From NCBI GenBank assembly GCA_947650365.1, contig OX393549.1, positions 13,447,297 through 13,511,296 on the forward strand: a stretch of 64,000 bases of DNA. The letters run 5' to 3'. Of this stretch, positions 11,100-22,489 are shown piece after piece (the stretch's first letter is position 1; every line of letters begins with the position of its first letter). A model generated the notes under the pieces. The model was not told the DNA's origin. It searched no databases and saw nothing but the letters and a program-made list of their open reading frames with translations. The position numbers and the translations under genes were made by a program. This stretch comes from Chamaelirium japonicum (lineage: Eukaryota; Streptophyta; Magnoliopsida; Liliales; Melanthiaceae).

Positions 11100-12960
11100 G
11101 TGTACCTTTTTATGTTTGCTCCATCTCTCTTACTTGCCACCGTACCTCGTTGCTTGACCTCCGCTCGCCCAGGTGTCCTGCAATGGTGTGGCAAATTGTC
11201 GGTCCGCTCGGGGGAGGTAGCGATAGTGCGGGCTCCGCTGGTCCCGGTTGATTTCCTTCTCTTGGGACACGCATAGGGATGACCTTGAATCGCAATGGTG
11301 GCGAGATGAACTGGTCCAAATGACCTAGGTCGACAAGGTCCTCCAAATGGTTCCTCAGAGCTCTGCACCGGTTGGTATGGTGCTCGACGCCTCTATGGAA
11401 CAAACATCGTCTGGTGTTGTCGGTGGAGCCAAGCTCACCCTGCTGAAGAGAAGGAGGGTATTGGAAAAAAGGCTCATTCCGGACTTGATGCAGGATTTTT
11501 CTGGGAGAGAGGGTCATTACGGTGAAATCCCGCTCTCCTGGACTGGGAGGCAAGTGCCAATATATCGGTCTTCCGGTAGCCACGATTGGTGCCTCCGATA
11601 GTGTCACAGCTAGAGCTGCTAGAGGGGCGGTAACTGGCACCGCTGGGGGCACCTCGCGCCACTCCACTACTTTAACAATGAGAGGCTGCAAAGCGAGAGG
11701 AGGTCGCTGCTCAACCATCTTTCCCTTTCGGTCGAGTACCATATCTTTGAGATTGATGTGTTGCTGAACAAGGGCGAAAAGCTCGACCATCGTGTGGGGG
11801 TCAAAGATGACGAGGGTGTCGTGAAGCTTGCTTCCTTCAGGGAGCGCGCTTCTGAAGGCACTCACGGCCGTCCAATCTTGTCCGACTGAGTCCTCTAGGG
11901 TAAGGTAGGCACTACAAAACCGTGTTGAGAAGTACCGAAGGGTTTTTCGAGCTCCCATGGTTAGGACGAACAACGATTTCATCCTCTCAGACGGCTGTTG
12001 GTTACAGCGGTATTATTCCAGGAACAACCCAGATAGAGTGGTGAAGTTAGGAATGGAATGAGAGGGCAACTTATGAAACCAGTTCAAGGCTAAACTGATC
12101 AAGTTGCTCGAGAACACACGACACAGAATGTGATCCTGGTCCAAAAAAAAAAACAACTTTAGGTATGCCAAGAGGTGGTCCATGGGGTCTTGTGACCCAT
12201 CGAACATCACGAATTTTGGTGGGGTCCAGTGCTGAGGGAAACCCCCCTAGTGAACCTCGTTCATGAAGGGCGAGCTCCCTCCACGAGCGGCGAGATCTTC
12301 TAGGAGGTCGACGGGCATGCTAGGTGGCTGCCAGTGCCTGGGGTGTTTTCCCAAAGGCAACTATGCAGACCCTAAGCGATCATGCATGCTTCTTCTAGGT
12401 CGGTCCGCACCCTCGCTGCGGCGGTGCTTGGGGGCGACGTCCTGGCGATCGCTCTGTCGCTTCGCAGGTAGCTGCCTTGGTGCCGGGAGAGGTCAGTGCA
12501 AGGCCGTCATCTCTCGAGTCTCCGCACGGGGTAACACTTCCATGCTGATGACACGGGTTACGATCTTTTTCTCGAGATCTTACCTCTGACTCGTCCGACT
12601 CCACACTTCGGCTTCGTCGGTGAGGGGGGGGGGGCGAAGGCTAGGTCGGCTTGTTTCTGGAACACTGGGTGACAAGTCACTGAAGTCGTTCAAGAGCTGA
12701 CTCTCTTATCTTGTTCGCGACTATGCCTACCACGGGGGGCTCCTGCTTGGATGCTCGCCTCGTGGGCACCACCGTAGGTTGATGCGACACCAGGATCGAA
12801 GGAGGTCCCGCGAGAAGAGCGGCCTCTGTTGACACGCTCTGCTGTCAGGATTGAACTACCGATCCTTCTCTTTGCTGCTTGATCCCAGGGAGGAGAGATC
12901 AGTTCTTCTGCTTACCGAGGGAACCTGGTGCAGCCGCATCAGTTCATCCATCATGGCCCG
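11100..12960 (-). pseudogene. gypsy gag remnant
   Basis: Minus-strand pieces include 12210-12013 (FDGSQDPMDHLLAYL and ALNWFHKLP, typical of the retrotransposon gag family) and 11982-11110, which carries the distal gag with HRGVEHHTNRCRALRNHLED and DLGHLDQF. That C-terminal zinc-finger-like block is shared with the gag of the element at 48365-55219, which supports a common Tat-type lineage. Reading frames are interrupted around 12000. The N-terminal portion (about 12250-12960) is too degraded to delimit. Confidence 0.75.
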
Positions 12961-13165
12961 CTAGGTGGCTAACATATCCATAAGGAGCTGGTCACTGAGT
13001 GAGACAAGGGGCTGGGAAGCTTGAGCCGGTGCCCCACTTCGTGTAGATCCGGCGTGAGCCTTCGCTTATCTCCGTCCCCGTGTGAAAGGAGCCATTAGGG
13101 TCTCTTGCGAAAGTATAGCTTTCGACCGCGTGGTTGTGGACGTTCTCACAAGAACCAGTCAAAAG

Positions 13166-13183
13166 ATCCCACAGACGACGCCA
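13166..13183 (-). other. Primer-binding-site region of the minus-strand gypsy element
   Basis: On the minus strand the sequence reads TGGCGTCGTCTGTGGGAT, the form found just inside the 5' LTR of many plant gypsy elements. A near-identical sequence (TGGCGTTGTCTGTGGGAT) lies just inside the LTR of the plus-strand element, at 49513-49530. It fixes the LTR as the sequence to its right. Confidence 0.7.
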
Positions 13184-13189
13184 AATATC

Positions 13190-14600
13190 GGGGAAACAAT
13201 CTCGCTCATTCGAGTGCTCAAACTGCAAGGCAAGGAAAATGTGAGAACGGCTGGCTCCGTGAGGAGCGTAGACCCTCCGACGCTCAAGTCAGTGCTAGTT
13301 CGAAAAGGAGGAGGCTTAGAAGTAGAAAAATATATGGGTTTCTGAGTTTTGAACCTGTACTTTGGAGCCGAGGGTCGTACCTTTATAGCCTTTTGCAGAC
13401 CGCCAGAGATTGACATGTCACCGTATATTCCCACACCTTATATACCTTCATATGTCAGCCCACATGGGCCCTTTAATAGGCTTTGTTGTTTAGCCTACCA
13501 AGCGATGGTGAGGGGGGGCACACCGGTCTTGTCCGTGCCAATTGGAGATTCTGGAAAGCTCTAGTCTGGAGTATTTCTAAATCGACTCTGGCCGGCTCAT
13601 GTGGCTCGCAGTTGTCCATGTAGTTCCACGTGGGTGGTGACATCTGTCGATTTGGTACCGCCTTACTTACTATAGGCGACCTCTGTGGGCAAGAAGGTGA
13701 ACTCCTTTGCTGTTACATGATTGGGCGAGCTCCTAGGCGAGCTATAGGTGTTGAGCCTTCTGAGGGTTCTCTAAACTATGCCAAGGGCGACCTCTTCCAC
13801 GCCAAACCGATCACATGCGGTCAGGGAGAGCTGTGGGTGTTTGCGGATATCCTTCTAAGTTTTCGTCAACCAGAGGCGATCTCCCCGCATGTGAGTTGGA
13901 GTTTTGGACTTTCGATGGGCTAAAGGCGACGATCGAGATACTCTTTCCAGCCGGTGAGCTGCATGGAGAGCTTTGAGAGGAAGCTAGCCGGGGGTGACCT
14001 CTTCTACATGCGAGCTGATCGTATACGGTTAGGGTAAGCCCCGGGCGAGTTGTGAGCACCAGCCACGGGCGACCTCTTCCGTGTGCGAGCTGGTCGCATG
14101 CGGTCAGGGTAAGCCTCGGGCGAGTTGTGAGCACCAGCCACGAGCGACCTCTTCTGCGTGCGAGCTGATCACATGCGGTCAGGGTAAGCCCCGAGCGAGC
14201 TATGAGCACCAGCCATGGGCGACCTCTTCCGCGTGCGAGCTGGTCGCATGCGGTCAGGGTAAGCCCCGGGAGAGCTGTAAGCACCAGCCATGGGCGACCT
14301 CTTTCGCGTACGAGCTGATCGCACGCTATCAGGGTAAGCCCTGGGCGAGCTATGAGCAACGGCCATGGGCGGCCTCTTCCACGTGCGAGCTGGTCACATG
14401 CGGTCAGGGTAAGCCCCGGGCGAGCTATGAGCACTAGCCACGGGCGGCCCCTTCCGCGTGCGAACCAAAATCGGGTTTGGCTTCGAATCTCGAGCTTATC
14501 TGGGGGGAAACTTCTATCGTCTCGTCATGTCCTCTTCTGCTGCTGTCACATGAACGACGAGCTAGTGATATTTTTTTTTTGCACGATCAGAAACCATATG
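13190..14600 (-). repeat. 5' LTR of the minus-strand gypsy element (edges approximate)
   Basis: Non-coding sequence between the primer-binding region and unrelated DNA. It contains a tandem-repeat block at about 13990-14470. The right edge may be at a ttgca near 14582, and the left edge at a tg near 13215. Without a second LTR copy neither edge can be proven. Confidence 0.5.
13990..14470. repeat. 75-bp tandem repeats alternating in two types
   Basis: Monomers starting near 14010, 14087, 14161, 14237, 14311 and 14387 each contain gcgagctgrtcgcatgcggt followed by cagggtaagcc and a gagcaccagcca segment. Spacing is 74-76 bases. Monomers alternate between gagctgatc and gagctggtc forms, so the repeating unit is really about 150 bases. 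A more diverged relative sits near 13805. Confidence 0.85.
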
Positions 14601-15204
14601 AGGCCTTGAGAGTAATGCGGTGTGATGAAAATTAATGAGGGAACGGATCCGACCAAATCGGACCTGACAGCCAACATTCCATACTTAAGAGATGAAAGAG
14701 AAAGAGACTTATATCACTAGGGTTTTGAGCTGATCCTATGCTCTAGTTTCTTTTCATAACACCACATAATATGGATTACCCTATTTTATTCTAAATTTAG
14801 AATCTCTCTTACCAAGGATCAATATGTAAGCAAAAGACGGTCGATGGGCAATTCGACCTCGGCGACCTATGCCACTCGGGCACAGATCACCACCGTCAAT
14901 TAACATACATAGGTAACATGTAATCTTTATTTAAATATCAATTTATATGCGCATATACGCACATTCAACACTCGTGTGCATACGTGCGGGCACACACACA
15001 CTCGCACATTTGTGTATACAAGCATTGCGCTACAATCATCACCCCTAGAGATCCAGATCCGAGACCCATGTCCCGATCCGACATTGTGCCAAACCTCACA
15101 AGGCAAGCACCAACTCAATGCAAACACAACTTTTTATTATTTATTAGACAACCATGCATAGGTGCATCAAAAGAAGTTTTCGGAAAATTTTTTACGGGTA
15201 TTAC
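14601..15204. other. Intergenic stretch without recognised feature
   Basis: No coding similarity, RNA gene or repeat boundary was recognised. A short CA-rich patch lies near 14990. Confidence 0.4.
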
Positions 15205-15796
15205 ACTTGAGATACTTATCTAATTTCCCCTCCTAATCATAGAAGATGCATTTTATAGCCATGCACCGCTATGGATTCTATAAGAACTCGATAGTTAAGC
15301 ATGCTCGGGTGAGAGTAGTACTAGGATGGGTGACCTACTGGAAAGTCCTCGTGCGGGAACGGGAAAGCGAACAGTATCTTGTGTGTTTGGGGCAGATGTT
15401 ACAAAATGGTATCAAAGTCGGTTCTCCTCGTAATTGGAGGGGGGGTCTAACCTTATACATGGGCGTGTAGCCCTTTAGGGGGGGGTGGATTGTGACGACC
15501 AAGATACAATAGCCAATAGATAAGACTCCTGGGGCTATGATGCCAAAATGGATGAGTTGTCCGAGGCCTTGAGTTAGCCCCATATCATCTAAAGAGATCC
15601 TGAGCTAATTATATAATTTTCCCTCCCAAACATAAGAGACACGTTTTTAAACCATGCACCGCTACGGATTCCATAAGAACTTCATAGTTAAGTGTGCTCA
15701 GGCAAGAGTATACTAGGATGGGTGACCTCCTAGGAAGTCCACGTGCGGGCATGAGCAAAGCAGACAATATCTTATGTGTTTGGGGTGGATGTTACA
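15205..15796 (+). mobile_element. Cassandra TRIM, 5'-truncated
   Basis: Cassandra is a tiny non-autonomous LTR retrotransposon whose LTR carries a 5S rRNA-like domain. Here a truncated first LTR (about 15205-15403) has 5S-like sequence at about 15262-15375. It is followed by a primer site tggtatcaaag (one change from the initiator-Met type), a short interior with a G-rich polypurine tract, and a complete second LTR (15491-15796) that starts tgtgacgacc, ends gttaca and holds 5S-like sequence at about 15653-15760. The left LTR lacks its first third, so no target duplication can be checked. The right end abuts a copia RNase H remnant. Confidence 0.85.
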
Positions 15797-15990
15797 TGAC
15801 GTTTTTGCCTCTGTGATGATGTCTTAGCTCCTTGGATTATGCTACCGCTCCGTTGTTGTAATAGTAGAGGACAATCAACATCTGAGCTTCTGGTACACAT
15901 CATAAGTCCCCTAGGACGAATTTCCTGAGCCAGACTGCCTACTTTGCCGCTTCGGACACTGCCACGTACACAGCTTCAGTTGTTGAGTTT
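15797..15990 (-). pseudogene. Ty1/copia RNase H remnant
   Basis: The minus strand encodes NSTTEAVYVAVSEAAK, then AVWLRKF and YYYNNGAVA, matching the C-terminal RNase H region of copia polyproteins (which usually reads TEAEYVA...AVWL...DNNGA). There are several stops. It ends exactly at the Cassandra LTR at 15796, so Cassandra inserted into it or the two were joined by deletion. Confidence 0.65.
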
Positions 15991-16184
15991 GCATGAATTC
16001 CTTCTTCACACTCTTCCAACCGACAGTCCCTCTGCCTAACAAGAGAGGTTATTTAGCCTCGATGATCCTTTTTTTTTAAAGGAAACGTACCGATTGGTCA
16101 ATACATAACTTGTTACAGTGCGGCGGCACAAGATAGGCCAAGGATCGAAACTAGCCACAAGAACATGAATTCTCTGATTTTCAA
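15991..16184. other. Diverged sequence next to the copia remnant
   Basis: No domain is recognisable. It may be more of the same copia polyprotein, diverged beyond recognition. A short poly-T lies at 16071-16078. Confidence 0.3.
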
Positions 16185-16330
16185 TAACCCCATAGGTTGG
16201 AAAGCTCACCACTATGGCAAGAGGGAGGCCCACCATTGCAGAGCAAAAGAAAATATATCGTAGCACTTATTTTAACCCTTGACGAAGGCCAAAAGTTGCA
16301 TTTGTCTTACCAACTGAGCTATCAGTTGGA
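16185..16330 (-). mobile_element. tRNA-derived SINE (Au-like), minus strand
   Basis: The minus strand has a tRNA-type box A, TAGCTCAGTTGG (16321-16310), a decayed box B region and a body segment tctgcaatggtgggcctccc. That body closely resembles the corresponding part of the SINE at 40388-40560. The two copies in opposite orientation support one family. The 3' edge near 16185 is approximate and no target duplication was found. Confidence 0.55.
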
Positions 16331-16569
16331 GACTCCTAGATCCTCTCCTTTTGTTTTTAATATAGAAAGGATCTTTGTTTAGCTAGACTGATGTCACCCT
16401 AGATATTTGGTTATGAATTCAATGACCTAGAGCGAGCCCTAAGAATAGCTCTTGAGTTGAGATGTATATATGACCTCTTGTTGAATGTGTGGTTTTGCTA
16501 ATGTCACCATATTGTGCCCAAGGCTAGATGAATTAGGGTTGGAGAACCTCTCATCTAATTGTATCTAGA

Positions 16570-18543
16570 CTAGTGCGTCGGGCACGTGCGTTGCACGTGC
16601 AACAATTGCTGATCATCGATGGACCCTTTTACACATAGACAAATTAAAAATAGTCATTTTAGTATAGGGTATGGACACATGAAATAATGATAGGGGTATA
16701 TTGGTAATAGTCAGACTGTATTATCTACACAAGTTAGAGAGACAATCGGGTCTCAGGTGTCAAATATAGGTATTGAGATACCCATACCAATATGCATACC
16801 CAGACCGGAAAGTACATTTATACCTATACCCGTACCAGATGGAAGGAAGAATGGGTTTGTGGGATTTATTCCCATAATAACCCTTGGTTTTTTAATAGAT
16901 ATATAAGACTCAATTGATTAGTAGCAAAAGGGTAATATTCTTGGATGGTATTTGTGATCTCTGTAGAGATAGAAGGGGAAGGGTAAAAATGACATATTAC
17001 GGTCCAAGCCCTTGTGTTTATTTTCATGGCATAAGATTCAAAATATTGGGTATGGATTAATGGATAAGGTGAAGGGTAAAATGGGAACTCATGCAAAAGG
17101 ATGCATAATAGCCCTTGGTTTTTTAAATGGATATATAAGACTCAATTAATTAGTGGCAAAACGGTAATATTCTTGGATGGTATTTGTGATTTGTGTAGGG
17201 ATAGAAGGTAAGGATAAAAATGGCATATTATATTCCTGCCCTTGTATTTGATTTCATGACATAGGATTCAAAATACCAATTGATTAGTGGCAAAAGGGTA
17301 ATATTCTTGAATAAAAATTACATATTACGGTCATAGCCCATTTGTTTGTTTTCATTACATATGATTCAAAATACTGAGCATGGATTAATATATATGGTGA
17401 AGGATAAAATGGGAACAAAAAGTAGGATGGAAGTAAGAATGAGTTAGTGGGCTAGTTGGATTTATTCCCATAATAGCTCTTGATTTTTTAAATGGATACA
17501 TAAAACTCAATTGATTAGTGGCAAAAGGGTAATATTCTTGGATAGCTATTTTTATTTGTTTTAATGACATAGGATTAAAAATACTTGCCATTGATTAATA
17601 TGGTGAAAGGTAAAATGGAAAGATATGTAAAAGGATGAAAGGTCTTGTGTAGGGATAGAACGAGAAGGATAAAAATGGCATATTACAATCCTTGGCCATG
17701 TGTTTGTTTTCATGACATAGGATTCAAAATATCAATTGAATAGTGGCATAAGGGTAAAATTCTTGGATGATATTTGTGATTTGTGTAGGGATAGAACAGG
17801 AAGTGCAAAAATGGCATATTATGATCATAGCCCTTTAGTGGGATTTATTCCCATAATAGCCCTTGGTTTTTTAAATGGATAAATAAGGCTCAATTGATTA
17901 GTGGTAAAAGGGTAATATTCTTGGATGGTATTTGTGATTTGTGTAGGGATAGAACGGGAAGGGCCAAAATGGCAGATTACGATCATAGCCCTTTTGTTTA
18001 TTGTCATGACAAGATTCAAAAGACTTGGCATGGATTAATATATATTGTGAAGGGTAAAATGAGAATATATGTAAAGGGTTGGAAGGAAGTAAGGATCCAT
18101 AAGTGCGGTTTCTTAGAGGGGGTATGGATATAGATAATATATATGGTGAAGGGTAAAATGGGAATAAAAAGTAGGATGAGAGGAAGAATGAGTTAGTGGG
18201 TTAGTGGGATTTATTCCCATAATAGCCCTTGGTTTTTTAAATGGATAAATAAAACTCAATTGATTAGTGGCAAAAGTGTAATATTCTTGGATGGTATTTG
18301 TGATTTATGTAGGGATAGAACGGGAAGGGCCAAAATGGCAGATTACGATCATAGCTCTTTTGTTTGTTTTCATGACATAGGATTCAAAAGACTTGGCATG
18401 GATTAATATATATGGTGTAGGGTAAAATGGGAACATATGTAAAGGGTTGGAAGGAAGTAAGGATCCAAAAGTGTGGTTTCTTAGAGAGGGTATGGATACG
18501 CTAATTGTTTGAAAATCCTCTAGTGGAGGCAGTAAAATATAGA
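16570..18543 (-). mobile_element. Helitron-like non-autonomous element with internal repeats
   Basis: On the minus strand the candidate 3' terminus has a perfect hairpin (GCACGTGC, loop AAC, GCACGTGC), then ccgacgca and CTAG, followed by host T. The candidate 5' terminus is TCTATATTTTACTGCC, preceded by host A at 18544. TC...CTRR ends, a hairpin just before the 3' end and insertion between A and T are the established Helitron signature. The interior holds irregular copies of a degenerate repeat (ggtaatattcttggatggta...) near 16930, 17164, 17295, 17528, 17757, 17912 and 18272. No Rep/helicase is present. Confidence 0.5.
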
Positions 18544-18553
18544 TTACTTCTTA

Positions 18554-19043
18554 TGTGTGGAGTCTGAGCGCGGGGTACCACAAGAAGCTCAGAATTGAAG
18601 CCTACAACCCAAGATGAAGAAGCTACAGAAACTGCCTGGCCAGATTGATCGGACTTGACTACCCACGGCGGTGTTTCAAGATCGGGTTAAACCGATCAAT
18701 AACAGGTCATGTCCGACTGATCAGTTTGATAACTTCGGGATTAATCCCATCTTTTACAGGTTTGAGAGGTGCTATTCTTCTAATCGGGTACGTAATTTGC
18801 TATGTTGTTTTGAAGCATAGTGGAATTGGGCATAAAGGGAGGATGTTAGGCATTGTTACTAAACCACAGTAAATCTGTCTCTTTCTCTGGTGTACTTGTT
18901 GTATGCATCTTGTTTCTCTCTTGTGTATTGCTTGTGTGTAGTTTGGATTGTCTGGTGATCGATTGTTCATTCTAGTTAAGCGACCTTTCGTCGAGAAATA
19001 CAATCATTACATATTTGTGAGATCAATAGATTGGTCTGCAACA
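18554..19043 (+). repeat. Probable copia LTR
   Basis: A sequence starting TGTGTGGAG and ending CTGCAACA is followed at 19046 by TGGTATCA, the start of an initiator-Met primer-binding site. A copia gag remnant then lies immediately downstream. It starts only ten bases from the inferred Helitron end. No partner LTR is present. Confidence 0.45.
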
Positions 19044-19069
19044 AGTGGTATCATGGCATAAAGGTTTTG

Positions 19070-19400
19070 ATTGATGAAAGCAATGACAAAAGAAGGAAAT
19101 GTGAGAATCGAAAAGCTCACCGGAATAAACTTTGGATTGTGAAAGATGTAAATAGAGAATTACATCTATTAAAAGGATCTATATCTTCCTCTTGGATAAA
19201 AATCGAAGATATCGGAGAATATGATCGATGATGAGAGATATTCAATAGGAAAGCGCACTGGGTAATGAGAAGACAATGGCATAAATGTCGAAGGTCTATG
19301 AGAAACCTGTAGCCTAGAATAAACTTTTCTCCATGCAAATTTTACTCAACATGAAAACGCCGGATGGAGGAAGCATGGCACAACACCTCAATGCGGTCAG
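19070..19400 (+). pseudogene. Ty1/copia gag N-terminal remnant
   Basis: Fragments read NVRIEKLTGINFGL, KDLYLPLG, then in a shifted frame NKLFSMQILLNMKTPDGGSM and AQHLNAVSKQ. These match the start of copia gag (UBN2-type) proteins in order and spacing. There are multiple stops (including TGG-to-TGA type) and at least one frameshift. Similarity ends near 19400, so most of the element is gone. Confidence 0.6.
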
Positions 19401-20127
19401 CAAACAGCCTTCCTATCTACGTGGCACGGCTTGGGCAAGATCAGCACGCTGGTGGGGCCCACTTTCTTCCGATTGAAACTGACGCGATTCTTGTCCGAGG
19501 CGGGACCGCTGCAGAGGCACAACGGCCACAAATGTGCGCGCGCTAACAGATCCCTTGATTTAATTTCAAATTTCAGAAAGTTATAAAAAACCCCTTGGCT
19601 TTGTAAACTTTTAAATTAGCCTCCATAGTAAAATATTTCAAATCAGCACTTCAGCGGCAAAAGTGCTCATTTACCCCCTTCGCAAAACCTTTGTGGGGAT
19701 AGCATTTTTTTCCTGCCCATTGATTTTGGGGGGATCTAGTGAACAATCCAAAACATAAGTTCCGTTTAATCCTAAGGACAGGATGAAAATATCCCTCCAT
19801 TCACTTCATGCCACTCGATCACCTCTAAATTAAACCTAAACCTAATCCTAAAACCTAATAACTACAGGCCATCATGAGGTGAACCCCTAGACACAATCTA
19901 AATCCTAAAACCTAAGATCTACAGGCCATGGGGATGAACCCTACATTCCTAAATCTAATCCTAATTAAACCGAACCCACTCACCGTCGCCGAGGCGGCGG
20001 CGACAAGCAACTACGGCTCACGCTGCTGCTACTCACCGTGCGCGTCAATGCTCGTCGTCGCCTGCAGCTCGTCGTGTCGCTGCTGCGCGTCGCTGCTGTC
20101 ACCGGCTCTGATTGAGAGATAAGAGAG

Positions 20128-20158
<31 letters not shown>

Positions 20159-20290
20159 GGGGGGGGGGGGTCAAGTTCGATATTATCAAATGATTTTGGG
20201 ACCTCCCCTTAATGGCATCTTATGAGTGTCCTGTTTGTTAACCCCATATGTTGTATGGGACTTAACACCCATTTCCCTTTTATTTTTGCA
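19401..20290. other. Non-coding stretch with a GA microsatellite
   Basis: No gene is recognised. It includes loosely repeated cctaaaacctaa words (19830-19920) and a purine microsatellite (GA)n with a G run at about 20117-20170. GC-rich ctcgtcgt words occur near 20050. Confidence 0.4.
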
Positions 20291-20299
20291 CTTGCTTAC

Positions 20300-22424
20300 T
20301 GCCCAATCGCAGTGTCACATCGTCCATTAGAAAGAGCATAAAGGGGGTAGTTAATCTATTTAGCTCTGTGTAGTTGGAAGTCATGCAGTCAACACTGCGG
20401 CTGTGGGCATCAGAATTAGCCTGCAAATTAAACTCGACCCACACACAACGACCCACATGCGAAACTTGGACCACACACAACGGCTCGTAAGCAAACTCAG
20501 CCCGCACAGAATGGCCCGTATACGAAACTTGGCCAGCACACAACGGCTCGCATACAAACTTGACTCACACATAACGGCCCGCATGCAAACCCGGCCCGCA
20601 CACAACGTCCTGCATGCGAAACTCGGTCCACGCACACTGGTTTGCGAAAGACAAGACCGGACCCGACTCAAGCGAACTCGAGTGGGCCCACCACTCGAAG
20701 CCAAAAAGGGACCGGGCGGGCCAACCCAAAATAGGGGCCCATCGGTAGCCTTTCTTGAAAACCGAGCCCTCCCCCTTTTGGGGAGGTGTGGCTGGGCGAG
20801 GTAGCTCGGACATCTACACACCGACATGCACGGGGGGAGGTAGCTTGGACGTCTACACATCGTGGATCCATGCCGATCCCTCGATCCGACGAACCAAATT
20901 CAATGTCGTGTCGCCATCGATTTGAATTTGTAAAGATAGCTCATACCTCAAAAGATTGAGCCATATCTTGCCCATAACTGCTGCTACAAAAAAGGAAGAG
21001 AATAAATGTTTTTTTTTCCCCAAAAAAGGAAGATAATTCCCAACGGTTATGGGAAGAGATATTCAAGGGATTTGAAAATCATAGTCATATCTCTCGCATT
21101 ATCCCCCCTTTGACTATAAATAGAGAAATGGGGGGATGGTATCGAAGGTCAAAATGTGGAGGATCAAAGTTAACGATATGGAGGCTTTGAAGACGAGGAG
21201 GCTCCAACGCTCGAGTCGAAGATCAAAGATGGAGAAGAGGAGGCTCTGAAGACAAGGAGGCTCCAACGCTCGACGACCCAAGGTTTCACGAGGCAAGGAC
21301 AAGCACATCCAAATGGAACGACTTAGCTCACACAAGTCCTCATCAACGTGAAGAAATTGCACAAGAAGACTAAATCTTCGACTTCTCTCACGAAGAAGAA
21401 AGGTTGGAGAAAATGGCTCGGAGTCGACGTCACCATGTCATCACCAAACAGTTTCAACTTCGAAGACACCAAAAGCAAAGGACAGAGAAGAAGACCAACG
21501 ATCAATGCTACACCCACCGTCGTTATCAATAAAAAGTTGATGCTACAACCATCACACGGAGATCAATGTTATACCCGCCATCTTCATCAATAAAAGTCGA
21601 TGTTATAACTATTGCACGGAGATCGGTGCTACACCCGCTATCTTAAAAGAAGCCTTTGACTCTGAAAACGCTAAAGAAGTCCAAAGAAGGAGATAAGTAA
21701 AGCCGACGCCATAACCATCGTTGCCAAAGATCTATCCCAATAGGAGAAAGCTGGAAGAATAAAGAAACCTCAGAGACATCGTCATTGCCATTCAAGGAGG
21801 AGATCAAGCAAAACAAAGGTCAAAGCCAAAGCAAAGCATTGATAAAGCTAGCGCCAAAGCAACGCACGTACCAAAGCTAATGAACTACGACAAACATGAG
21901 CAAAAACAACGCACTTTCTAGACGATATAATGTGAACTCTGAAAGAACTAAAGTATCACAAGCCTCCCGTCTACGTTCAAGCGCAAGCGCCAAATCACCA
22001 CAAAAGCTAGAGCCATGCCAAAGCTAATTCAAGAAGTAAGATCGATGGTGCGAACCGACGATCGAGGATGCCGAGATCTAGCAAGAGCCTACGAAGACAC
22101 GAAGATCTAGCAAACGATACCGAAAGCCCCCTAGCCGAGAAAGCACGAAGTACATAAGGGACAAAAGCAAAGGCAAAACCACTTGACCTCTCAAGAAACC
22201 CAAAATCTTATAAAGACCTCTGTCCTGGGCAACCCCTCCAGATCTCTCATACAAAGTAGCATGGAGACAAGGATCAAATGGACCCTCCAAAGGATCTCTC
22301 CCATAATCTCCTGATCAAATCTTCACCATACCCGGCTCACCACCCCCGAGCTCCCGAGTCCCGGCTTTGTAATCTTCGTGTGTGCATTAATGATGGCTCG
22401 TATTTTTCTTCACGTATACAGATT
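20300..22424 (+). repeat. 5' LTR of the plus-strand gypsy element (left edge approximate)
   Basis: This non-coding sequence ends just before the primer-binding region at 22427. It contains a six-copy, 32-bp tandem repeat (about 20430-20640, unit like cgcacacaacggcccgcatg), a likely TATA box (actataaataga, near 21112) and short 60-bp repeats at 21530-21640. The left edge cannot be fixed because no second LTR is present. Confidence 0.5.
20430..20640. repeat. 32-bp tandem repeat, about six copies
   Basis: Units built on cacacaacggcccgcatgc followed by gaaactcggcc recur near 20441, 20473, 20507, 20536, 20567 and 20598. They lie in the LTR of the gypsy element. Confidence 0.8.
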
Positions 22425-22426
22425 TT

Positions 22427-22445
22427 TGGCACGCCCGATGGAACC
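22427..22445 (+). other. Primer-binding region of the plus-strand gypsy element
   Basis: The sequence TGGCACGCCCGATGGAACC, preceded by attttt, has the form commonly seen right after the 5' LTR of plant gypsy elements. Gag coding remnants begin about 60 bases downstream. Confidence 0.6.
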
Positions 22446-22489
22446 ATCATTTCCTTTTATCCATACGTATGAAGGAGTTGCCTCAAGAT

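Larger units (their letters stand above)
7690..14600 (-). mobile_element. 3'-truncated Ty3/gypsy element, probably Tat lineage
   Basis: Read on the minus strand from right to left the order is LTR (about 13190-14600), primer-binding region (13166-13183), gag (12960-11100), aspartic protease (11060-10713), reverse transcriptase (10260-8984), RNase H (8945-8390) and integrase (8330-7690). This pro-RT-RH-IN order defines Ty3/gypsy. All genes carry stops and frameshifts. The integrase breaks off near the TA microsatellite, and no second LTR was found, so the 3' end of the element is lost. Confidence 0.85.

Noticed and set aside
13811..14437. Repetitive 207- and 118-codon frames
   Set aside because: Encoded by the 75-bp LTR minisatellite, open on both strands because of the repeat period and composition.
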